The position numbers were made by a program, and so were the translations under genes. Shown in pieces: positions 22,955-32,152 of a DNA stretch of 32,152 bases. The notes beneath the pieces are model-generated. The model worked only from the letters and a program-made list of their open reading frames with translations. It ran no database searches and was not told the DNA's origin. How positions within the stretch are numbered: the stretch's first letter is position 1; the number at the start of each line of letters is the position of its first letter. The DNA is from Dimargaris cristalligena (taxonomy: Eukaryota > Kickxellomycota > Dimargaritomycetes > Dimargaritales > Dimargaritaceae), in NCBI GenBank assembly GCA_027576995.1, contig JANBQC010000314.1, positions 1 to 32,152 of the forward strand, given 5' to 3'.

Positions 22955-24310
22955 ATCATAAAGTAGCAGTGCGGGGAGGGCTTCTTGAGTGGGTGAGATT
23001 CGCGATACCTCCCTCCCTCCCCACCACTACCACCACCTATGGCTCTGAAGGACGGCTAATTGGATATTTTTAATTTGGGATCCAGTCATGGACCATATAA
23101 CCAGCAAAAAAAAAGTCGGGTTGTTGATGGACCTCGACCAAAACCACATCATTCCATAATCATTTTATTTTATTTTGCATTTTTCATTTTTATGTACATA
23201 CATATTTGTTTCCTTTGTCGTCATTGGGGGGGGGGTTATCTAGAACAAATTGGGCCCTTTTACTTTATTCATTTAATTTGGTTATTTATAAAGCTGCAAC
23301 ACCGGTTATTGGTGAATATATTAGTAAAGATAGACCGGCACCCGTCCCAAGCCGCCACGTCAGCTCGAAAATCCCAGAATAGCCAGCCATGCTATAGGTT
23401 ATTAGGTTTATGCGAAAACTAGGATCCATCCTTTTAATACGCACGTGAGATATGGCCCGAATTGGTCAATAAAAGAATGTTTGAATAGGTAAAGAGTAAC
23501 TCGTTGTGTCACACATAGGCACCCAGTAGTGGACGATACTATAGATGACGAAACCATCCAGTGCGCACGGCCATAATGACCACAGGGGTAACCCAACTCC
23601 GCTCTATGGTATGGTCAGAGACGTTTGTTCTCTCACCAATGAAGTGATGGAGAATATATATAAATACAGATAGATAGATTCATACTAAAATACCCACCCA
23701 ACCCATCTTTTCTGATGGCAATAATAGACCAAGAATGCCGAAATTGGTCCATACCGGGAGATGCGACAGCAGCAGATATGTACAATATCAGTAGCAGCCC
23801 CCCCCCCTTCAGCGCATTGCCTGACTCTCCGACAGTGCAACACTGGGGCCAACACTAGCGACGATCGAGCCGCAGACCCGACATTGGTGGGCGCGTCTGG
23901 CGGGGTGTGGTTGTTGCACAAGCGTTGTCTCTCCCACCCTCTCTCCTCTTCCAACTGCCCAGCGGGCAATAACTGATGGTATGTGTGTGTATTTGTGTCG
24001 GATTGACCTTTCCCCCCGTCTCGGCCATCTGTTGGCCTTTTGCTTAATCGCCCTTTAGAAGGTCCTCCTCCTCTCCTGTTCTTTCTCCGGCCCTGGTTGA
24101 TCCTTTTAGTGCCAAAGGGACCAGCGCACCATTGCCACTCAGTATTGGTGTTGCTCTCTCTCTCCCTTTGAGGGCCACCGGACAGTCGTTAACATCGCGC
24201 AAGAGCCAATCAGCCGATGCTATAGCTCTTTCCTATTATATAGGCTTCGGCTTCCTCGGCCGCTCTTCCCCAAAAAGAGTGATGGGTGGGCATTGGCGGT
24301 GGTGGATAGG

Positions 24311-24325
24311 GGAGAGAGAGAGAGA
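24311..24325. repeat. (GA)n microsatellite
   Basis: Short GA run in the spacer upstream of the Tup1 gene. Confidence 0.85.
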
Positions 24326-24928
24326 AACATGCCTACTACTATATAGTCTAATATGAATTATGGATAGAGACGAGTGGGAAGAAGGAGTGAGATAGGTCAC
24401 TATTATTTTCGCCGACGACAGCTGGCGATGTGGTCTCTAATGCTGTGCTGACGTATATTAGAATAGCCCACACCTCTAGAACCCACGCGAATGTCTCCGA
24501 GCCACCTGACCCTGGCCTAGTGATATTTCCCTCTCCCCACACCTTACATGCTCCCGCCCGCCGCTTTCTTTCCTGTTGGTTCTTTTCTATACTATACAAT
24601 ACTTACTTTGACAGAACAACGCCCTGCCTACACCTTGGTCACACATTGCCTTTCTCTCTCTTTCTCTCTTTCTTGCTGATCTTGTGAGGTTTTCCTGTCT
24701 GTTTTCATTCTTATTTGATTCATTTGCAGGCTCGGCTCGGTCGTTTCTCTCTCACACACCCTCTCTTCTATGCGAATGTATCACCCGTTCTCTGCCCTCC
24801 TCCTCTTTTTATAGTTCTCCTACCCGCCCTTCCATATAGACGCTACTTGGTTTAGTTGCAGCCTGCAGCTTGTTTCATCCCCCCTCCCGGCCAAGGATTA
24901 CCGGTGTTTTTCTTGACCAACGAGCACA

Positions 24929-25141
24929 GTAAGTACCCTTTAATAAGTTTAAGTCGCGCCCGTATAGCATAGCCACCCGATCTCCTATTGTCTCTAGCTT
25001 AGTAGACAAGCTTAAGCCGATGGGATTCGCGTACTTGAAAGAGTAGACAGTGGTCGGAAACGAAAAAGGGCCCCCCAGAGAGTGGTCTAAAGGTCCTTTC
25101 TTGTTTTATATACTTGGCACCTTCCCTCCCCGTGTTTTCAG
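24929..25141 (+). other. Putative 5' UTR intron upstream of TUP1
   Basis: A strong donor (ACA|GTAAGT at 24929) lies in the pyrimidine-rich leader of the Tup1 gene. A pyrimidine-rich stretch ending in GTTTTCAG closes at 25141, giving a 213-nt intron; a CCAG near 25250 is another possible acceptor. Fungal corepressor genes often have long leaders. No coding frame depends on this. Confidence 0.35.
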
Positions 25142-25155
25142 TAGACCCCTTTCTA

Positions 25156-25175
25156 TATCTATCTATCTATATATG
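25156..25175. repeat. (TATC)n microsatellite
   Basis: Short tetranucleotide run in the Tup1 leader region. Confidence 0.8.
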
Positions 25176-25562
25176 CAGTAATACTTAATTAGTCAGGTCC
25201 CGTGCTATGCCGCGTCGCGTGTCATCCTGACCTTTATACAGCATTCCAGGTCCTTCATCCCACTTTTGCATCTTAGTCCCTTTTCTTACCATCTACCTTT
25301 TTCTATTCTCTTACATTCCCATTGTTGGACTCAGCCCGCCCCACCTGGAGATTACCTACACGTCACCCTCTCTTACTTCTTATTCAATTCACTCCGTCAA
25401 AGAAACGCGTCGATCGTAATCTCAGTACACTGGCATTCTTCTGAGTATCGCTCGGTCGGCCGCTCCTCTATTTTCCTGCTTCTCATCCCCAACCACCGCC
25501 CCATCTTTCAACGCTCGGCGCTGATTCGAATTGAGCGAGTTGCCTTCCCACCCACCGTCACC

Positions 25563-28216
25563 ATGTCAGGCATCTATAACCACCGCGCCATGGTGCCCAA
25601 CTCCGCACCCCCAAATCGGATCCCGGACCTGCTCGAGGCACTCAAGGTTGAGTATGACAACCTTACGCAGGAAGTGAGCACCAACCGGGGTTCCCGGGAC
25701 GACCCCGACGGCAAAGGTATGTATTATTGATATGGGATTCAGGCGTCCTCAGCAGCCATCTCCTGAGTGTACCTCCTTAATATAACTATGTATCTCCGGT
25801 TAACACCATCGACGTGTCCATAATAATGAGTAGGAGGGAATCTATACCTTAATAGTATACTCGACGTTTATGAGTTATTGGTAATCGAACGAGGGTGACT
25901 TGTAATGAAGTCCAATTAACCTAATTATATCCTGTGGTCTCTTCTGCGCATTCCGTTGTTCTATCGGGATGTGTTTTGCCCATTTGCGAACCGCTTCAAA
26001 CCCGACGCTTGCTTGGTATTACAGGTGCAGTGGCTCATATTTCCGAAATGACCGCATTCCAACAGCAGTTGTCTGAGCTGCAGCGCAATCACTTGCAGAT
26101 TAAGCAAAAGTAAGTTACGGTTTCCATTACGGTGGGGGGTACCCGTATGCCTCTCCTCCTTCCCGAGTCTGTGGACTACCCCCATTATGCCGTCAACAAA
26201 CACTGCCCTCTATGGCCCTTTCTAGTGGTCAGTCGCTTGCTTGGCTCGCGGCACAATGCATTTTTTAACCCCATATCTGATTACAGGTGGCTGTTTCCTA
26301 TTGATTTACCTTAACATTGTCATTGTATCTAATCGTCTGTTTATTCACATACGCGCTTTCACCCATCTTATAGATACGAGGATGAGGTTGCTCGCCTTCA
26401 AAAAGAACTTGAGCTCCGGGGCGGACCTTCTACTCCTAGCGGTGGCCCATCAGCCTCAACCTCTACCCACCCTCAACCTCCGCCGCCGGCCATTGGCCAC
26501 GGCCAGACCAACATGCTGGATAACGTGATGAGCGTTAGTCGCCCCCAAGCCCCCGGGATGGACCATAGTCCGATGGGGCCGGGCGCGAGTGGCCCGACCA
26601 ATGGGGCTCACCCGCCCCATCCCCCCCATGGTGGCTACCCCGGACCCTACTCCAACGGTGCCACCACTCCCCAGCAGCACCAAAAGCGCCTGCGATCTGA
26701 TACATCGGACTCCATGCACCCAGGGGTTAGCGGTCCCTACCCCCAGCCGGGCTATACTCCTGGTACCCCGCACGAAAAGGGGATCAAGCCCGTAAAACCC
26801 CTTACACCTACTGGCAGTAGTCAGGCGCCTCCCCCTCCCGGAGCCCCCAACTCAGGTGGACCCCCCGCCCATCAGCCTACTTCCCAGCCGTTAAGTGCCA
26901 CCTCCTCCAAAGAGGGGCCCACCTCCACCGTCATGGTAGCCGGTACTAAGCGCAAGACCAGCGGTTCTAGCATAACCGGGCCCCCACCCCGCCCCATGGT
27001 TGGCAAACCGCCTGGGAGTAGCACCATCAACGATGTGGACCCCAACGCCGTGCCCAGTGACCTGAAAGTGGAGGGTGCCGACTGGTTTGCCATTTTCAAC
27101 CCTAAACTGCCGCGCAACCTTAACATGGGAATGGTGCACTCGTTGGACCACAAGAGTGTGGTATGCTGTGTGCGCTTCAGCAACGATGGCAAGTTTTTGG
27201 CCACCGGATGTAACCGTACCGCCCAGATTTTTGACGTTAACACTGGCGATCTGATCATCACGCTAAATGACGAATCGGTCTCCAAGGACGGTGATCTGTA
27301 CATCCGGTCCGTCTGCTTCAGCCCCGATGGCAAATTCCTCGCCACCGGTGCCGAAGATAAGCTTATCCGCATCTGGGAGTTAGCCACCAAGCGCATTTGC
27401 CATACCCTGCGCGGCCATGAGCAGGACATTTATTCGCTGGACTACTCGCGTGACGGCCAGGTTCTCGTGTCTGGATCGGGTGATCGCACGGCCCGTCTTT
27501 GGGATACCAAGACCGGAAACGCCCTCCACTCCTTGGCCACCGACGACCTTGGTCCCAAGGACGCCGGTGTGACTTCCGTGGCCATCAGCCCCGATGGTCG
27601 CTATGTCGCAGCTGGTTCTCTCGATCGTATGGTCCGCGTTTGGGATGCCCAGTCCGGCTACATGTGGGAGCGGTTGGAGGGTCACAAAGACAGCGTCTAC
27701 TCCGTGGCCTTCACCCCCGATGGTAACTCCCTAATCTCGGGGTCGCTTGATAAGACCATCAAGGTGTGGGATCTGGGCACCATCCAGCGTGGCGGAGCAG
27801 GTAACAACCCCCCAGGAAGTGCCGGGGGTCCCAACAATCCCGGATCCAACGGCAGTAACACTCCGAACTCGACTAATCCCTCCAGCGGACCCTCCAACCC
27901 CACCAACCCTAATACGCCCGGTTCCAACTCCGGCACCCCCAAGGCCAACATCTGTCGGTCTACTCTGGTCGGCCACAAGGACTTTGTCCTCTCCGTTGCT
28001 TGCTCCCCCTGTGGCCGGTGGATTGTATCCGGGTCGAAGGACCGTAGTGTCCAGTTCTGGGAAACGCAAACCAGCAATACCCTATTTATGCTCCAGGGTC
28101 ACAAAAACTCGGTTATTTCGGTATGTGTCAGCCCGGCCGGCGGACTCTTTGCGACCGGCTCCGGAGACTGCCGGGCCAGAATATGGCGGTACGACCCGCT
28201 ATTAAACGCAAATTAA
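25563..28216 (+). CDS. TUP1: Tup1-type WD40 transcriptional corepressor
   Basis: Global corepressor that, with Cyc8/Ssn6, is recruited by DNA-binding repressors and acts on chromatin and Mediator in the nucleus. Exons 25563-25716, 26025-26109 and 26374-28216 join in frame to 693 residues. Residues 15-107 form the Tup_N helical domain that tetramerises and binds Cyc8 ([20 protein letters not shown], then [20 protein letters not shown]). A Pro/Gly/Ser-rich linker covers about 108-300. The [20 protein letters not shown] lead-in, typical of Tup1, precedes seven WD40 blades (about 333-690), several ending in Trp-Asp (RLWD, RVWD, KVWD). A Gly/Asn/Pro/Ser-rich insert of about 50 residues (about 551-602) separates blades 5 and 6, where yeast Tup1 also has an insert. 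The start has a strong context (GTCACCATGTC) and is the first ATG in its frame. Upstream DNA is pyrimidine-rich and may hold a 5' UTR intron. Codon third positions are strongly G/C. Confidence 0.97.
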
Positions 28217-30704
28217 TATCAACAGCCACTTAGATCATAGTTGCTTAATGCTGGTAGTGGCCTCCCCCCCTTTTTGTTCAATTGCTTCTCCTCTTACCCC
28301 CCTCCCGCTATTTTTATTGACCAAGTGCCGACTGGGTGTGTTGCCGTTATGGATCATAGGGTCTCGGTGATTCCCGGCACTTTTACCCATCGCCGGCTGT
28401 TACCTTTCATTATCGGTAACTGTTAGAGGGGAAGTGGCATGAGGGTTTGGTGCTTATGATCCGTACCCAATCCCTGGTACACGCTACTCACCTCTACACC
28501 TTTTTAACCCCCAATTTTGCCTGCTCAGCGACCCATTTAGCCTGTCCCTAATTGTACCAGGTCTTCGTTTTAGCCTACATTATCCTACCATGTAATTATT
28601 TTTCGCGTTTTCCCCTCACTTACTCTCTCACAACCACTCTTTACTACCCCCCCTTACTTTTCTTCTTATTTCTCCCACTCCTCTTTTTTTTTCTATATTC
28701 AACCTGACTCTCAAAATACATTCAACTATTTCTCTTTATTACTATGAATTTCATGCCCCCCATTTAGTATGGTGAGGCCCCTCCCACATTCCCCGATATG
28801 CCTAGTTTCTTCTGCTTGTGGTTTACTAAGGTGTTGGATTCCCCCTGTGCCGGTATTGTTTTTTTTTACTACTCTTGTTCTATGAATGTTTGATTGGTTA
28901 TTATAGCATTTTCCAAATCATGGCCTAAGCACCTACCTGGATGATGGTGATGACAATGTTAGTGTTGGCGAATTTTTACTACAGCGAAAATGGAGTTCTT
29001 TCCCCTCCACCCCCCCCACTTGGCACAATACCTTCTAGGTACGTGCTTATACTTTGGTAGATGGGAATATCACATATAGTGCTGCTTCACGTAAACCACT
29101 ACTGACGTTTAGCTATTTTAGAGACTGGAACGATATGGCACCATTAATATGCCACATCGGTAGTACATTACTGAGTGGAGACGACGTCAATATGTTCCCC
29201 TTACTATTACTATTACTATTATTATTATTATTATTATTATTATATTGTTTATTTTTTAAATGAGGTTTACGCGACTAATGAATATATGCCCAAACAGTAG
29301 ATAAAAAACACCCATGTAAAACCTAAATTGTATCTAGAGAGATTAACTGATGCCCCATAGACCTGGTTCATTATCTGGTCTGTCAAGTTACCCAAGTGGC
29401 ATTGGCTCCATCCCAAGAAATTGGGGGGGGGGAAGGTCCGAAGAAGAAAAGTGGAGGAGACGGATCGGCAATACACTAACTAGCCGCCCCAATGTAATAT
29501 CCTGTTGTATTGGTGTGCAGCTAAACTCGGGCAATTTTAAAATGAACTATTTTAACCATTGTTTTAACTTGGTATTTCCCAAATGTATTAATCGTGGCCC
29601 AGTGAAGGCTGGGTGTGAAATATAGACTAAAGCTGGAATTTGATAAGAGAACAATTATGCTTTTTATATTACAAGTATAGCTATTAACGTATTTTGGCCA
29701 AAGTCCTTGGAAACCATTCCTTCCGTTCGTTGCTTTAAATAAGACACCAGGGGAGGGGGTCAGCACCACTCAGTATCATCAACCACTGGGATGAAAATTC
29801 AAATAAGTTTAAGGAAACCAACTCGCCATCCCCAACATGTTTAACACCTCCCACTTACTTTTCAATAATGGCCAATTACTATATAAAGTGGAACGGTATT
29901 ATATACCAATATAACACAGGCGACCTCCATTAAGATCAAATCGTGTCTAGTGGAATGTAACATGTATCAGCGGGTTAAATATACTTGTACCTAGTGAAAA
30001 ATATTAGCCCCACAGTTGCTCTAAAAATACTAGGTCTGTATGCAATTTTTAGGGTCTAGGTCACCTATTCACTGTCCATTATAGCCTACTTACCCTCAAG
30101 ATGTCGGCTGTAGCGACCGTCTTGGGATATTGCGACTGGTTGGGATGTCGTATGGTGGTAGGCTGTCAGGAAGTTTAGCCCATGTTTCAACGGGTCCATA
30201 ATAAAATCGACTCTACCATGATTATAATATTTAAACATATACAGTGGGGTGTCCGCAAACTGTAACTTTATATAGAAGTACAATCCACCTGCAGAAGGGT
30301 TTAAAATAGGCCCCAGTTAGCAAAAGCCAGTCAGGCAAAGTAAATATATGTTTATTGGCCAATAGGCCAAGCACAATAATAAGGGGGAATGTTGGTGTTT
30401 AAACGAGTATAGCGGGTGAAAGGACCCACGTTTATTGAATAGACTAATGCTACTCATTTATGTACCATAACGGGTTAAACCACCTATTGGTTGATTCCTC
30501 TAATCTGTGCTATACCCAGGACTCCTCCTTCCAAATAGTATACCATTACTACATTTATGTATTCTACTTTTATTTAGTTCAAAGCAAACTTTATAGCTAA
30601 TCCGCTTTTTCCGTGTTCTCAGTTCTCCGCCATTTTTCCTGTTTGATCGCCTTTGCGCATCCTCTTGCCGCCCGTTACCCACACAATTCCACTAGTAGTG
30701 AATC
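28217..30704. other. Spacer between TUP1 and SMD3
   Basis: No supported gene. 28500-28740 is T/C-rich, probably Tup1 3' UTR and flank. An ATT microsatellite lies in the middle. A 65-codon minus-strand frame at 30086-30283 ends at a GTAAGT-like donor but has no continuation that I could find. Confidence 0.6.
29201..29243. repeat. (TTA/ATT)n microsatellite
   Basis: Starts as TTACTA-type hexamers and becomes pure ATT, suggesting expansion from an imperfect seed. Located between the TUP1 and SMD3 genes. Confidence 0.92.
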
Positions 30705-31604
30705 ATGGCCTCTGCGAACATCGGGGTACCCGTTAAACTCCTCCACGAATCCGAGGGCCACATCATCACCCTCGAAATGAAGAATGGCCAAACCTACCGC
30801 GGAAAACTCCTTGAGGGTACGTCAATTCAAGGGATTATGACCTGGACGCGATAGTGTCCTACTACACTAGTGTCTGGCCGATGATGCCTTCATTAACCTA
30901 GCTAGATACGCGTTATTTTTTCCGAAACCCATTGGTATTCACTTACTAACTTCCAATAACTTGACTATGTTTTTTTTTTTAAAAAAAAAATATTATTCAC
31001 GCAACCTCATCCAACCCTATTGCGACGTCACTGTACTGATGCATACGATTAGCCGAAGATAATATGAACTTACAAATGGCCGACATTACAGTGACCGCGC
31101 GCGATGGCCAAGTGTCGAAACTCGAGCAGGCCTACATCCGTGGATCCTATGTCCGGTTTGTCATTGTTCCTGATATGCTGAAGAACGCCCCCATGTTTAA
31201 GAAATTCGGCCCCGAAGGTCACAAGAATCGGGGGCTGGGTATGGGCCGCGGTCGCACGACTCTCAACCGGAATCAAGGTAAGCACCCCTCCCCCCCTTTT
31301 TTTTGCAGTGACAATCTATATATATTTGATCCGGCAAGGGTACAGCTTCTCAGTGGTATAATACTATTGTCATTCGAGTTGATATACTGGTCACCATTAA
31401 AACTAGACCTCAAGTAGGGAGTCGGGTGATGTAGTATTTGCCTATTACACGCTTTAATTTTTATATAGTGGAACTCGACTAGTTTACTAACGTTGTTTAC
31501 CTTCTTCATCACGGTTGTATTGTGATATTCAATGTAAATTTACAATAGGGCGGGGTCGCGGACGTGGTGCTCCCCGTGGTGGTCGCGGTCGTGGTCGATT
31601 CTAA
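30705..31604 (+). CDS. SMD3: Small nuclear ribonucleoprotein Sm D3
   Basis: Core Sm protein of the U1, U2, U4 and U5 snRNPs; it joins the heptameric ring around the snRNA Sm site and is needed for pre-mRNA splicing. Exons 30705-30816, 31053-31277 and 31549-31604 give 130 residues (human SmD3 has 126). The Sm fold begins at [19 protein letters not shown]; Sm1 includes [17 protein letters not shown], whose Ala codon is split by intron 1, and Sm2 is [23 protein letters not shown] and the GRGR region follow, as in SmD3. The last exon encodes only an Arg-Gly tail ([18 protein letters not shown]), the type of tail that is symmetrically dimethylated for SMN-dependent assembly in animals. Introns are 236 and 271 nt (donors GTACGT and GTAAGC; acceptors ATTAG and AATAG). 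The start is the only ATG that gives the conserved N-terminus. Confidence 0.97.
30970..30990. repeat. T11A10 dyad in SMD3 intron 1
   Basis: A run of eleven T is followed directly by ten A, within the 236-nt first intron of the SmD3 gene, about 60 bases before the acceptor. It would form a perfect A-U hairpin in RNA. Confidence 0.9.
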
Positions 31605-32152
31605 ATATATTTATCCGAACCGTCCAATCGTGTATTGTATGGCGTTGGGAACAATTTACAAATGGCTTTGGCCATTATTATTTTTTTCTCATTACTCACA
31701 AGAAATTGAATATACCCCTTTGTTTTGAACACCGGTTCATCATTAAAGCCTGGTGAAATAGCTAACACCCGATACCCTATGCTCCCATTCTAGCCCATCT
31801 CTTAATTCGTTGCAGTGTTTTGCCAGTTATCCTATATATAAATATCCTAGTGTTTGTGGATAAAATTATGATAATGAGTGGTTGTACTACTTCGGTACCT
31901 ATAGTCTGTGCTAAATATTACCATGCGGGAGATGTTCAGTCAGGCGGTATATAGAAAAATCCTTTGGATGAGGTAAATATTACTGATTAAAACCAATTAC
32001 TCCACCTCCTTTCCTATTTATATATCGATGAACCTCTGTCCGGTGGCTCTTTCACGGCATTAATGTACGAAACCATGGAGTCCGGAGCCCCATTAAAGTG
32101 CAGAGGGGGGGTGCTATTAGGTTATTTAGTAGTATCACTCAGCATGCCATGA
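31605..32152. other. Spacer after SMD3, right end
   Basis: Contains the SmD3 3' UTR and repeat copy B. A 19-base word at 31656-31674 matches 3074-3092 with one mismatch. No gene is visible up to the window edge. Confidence 0.65.
31947..32025. repeat. Dispersed repeat, copy B
   Basis: Diverged copy of the element at 1042-1120, in the same orientation, downstream of the SmD3 gene. Differences are mostly C/T and A/G transitions in the first half and more mixed in the second half. The element's outer limits are not clear, and no terminal inverted repeat or target duplication is visible. Confidence 0.6.

Larger units (their letters stand above)
22955..25562. other. Spacer and leader between transporter and TUP1
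   Basis: No supported gene. The last 950 bases are strongly pyrimidine-rich on the plus strand, probably TUP1 promoter and 5' UTR. An oligo-G run lies at 23226-23235 and a C run at 23798-23807. Confidence 0.65.

Noticed and set aside
28935..29110. Possible C/D snoRNA (GTGATGA at about 28947)
   Set aside because: The nearest CTGA is about 150 bases away and there is no terminal stem.
30086..30283. Minus-strand 65-codon frame ending at a splice-donor-like site, divergent from SMD3
   Set aside because: No start context, no family motif, and no downstream exon that continues it in phase.

Overview
This window looks like nuclear DNA of a filamentous or early-diverging fungus. Five protein-coding genes can be rebuilt with confidence. 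All have canonical GT-AG introns (20 in total, 133 nt class upward to 1.25 kb), exons rich in G/C at the third codon position, AT-rich introns and intergenic DNA, and pyrimidine-rich leaders in front of several start codons. A Cdc11-type septin and a Tup1 corepressor both point to fungi. The unusually intron-dense synthetase gene and long gene-poor flanks would suit an early-diverging lineage (for example Zoopagomycota), but I cannot prove the lineage from this window alone.

Layout. 1-7119: about 7 kb without a convincing gene, holding microsatellites, a hairpin, and one copy of a dispersed repeat. 7120-13224 (minus): a 14-exon gene for a bacterial-type, probably mitochondrial, aspartyl-tRNA synthetase. 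13225-14844: spacer between two divergent genes, with a GC-rich coding-like fragment of unknown identity. 14845-16389 (plus): Cdc11-group septin, 3 exons, without the usual C-terminal coiled coil. 16390-20782: 4.4 kb without a supported gene. 20783-22954 (plus): 14-TM DHA2-type major facilitator transporter, 2 exons. 22955-25562: long spacer and pyrimidine-rich leader. 25563-28216 (plus): Tup1 corepressor, 3 exons. 28217-30704: spacer. 30705-31604 (plus): spliceosomal SmD3, 3 exons. 31605-32152: spacer with the second copy of the dispersed repeat.

The five genes do not form a pathway: they serve mitochondrial translation, the septin cytoskeleton, membrane export, transcriptional repression and pre-mRNA splicing. 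The joint reading frame of each gene model closes exactly (645, 305, 614, 693 and 130 residues), which supports the splice sites chosen. I found no tRNA, rRNA, CRISPR array, complete transposon or new multi-gene system. The items most worth a second look are the truncated septin, the unexplained coding-like island at 13320-13516, the diverged repeat shared by the two ends of the window, and the GC-rich ORF inside the largest synthetase intron.
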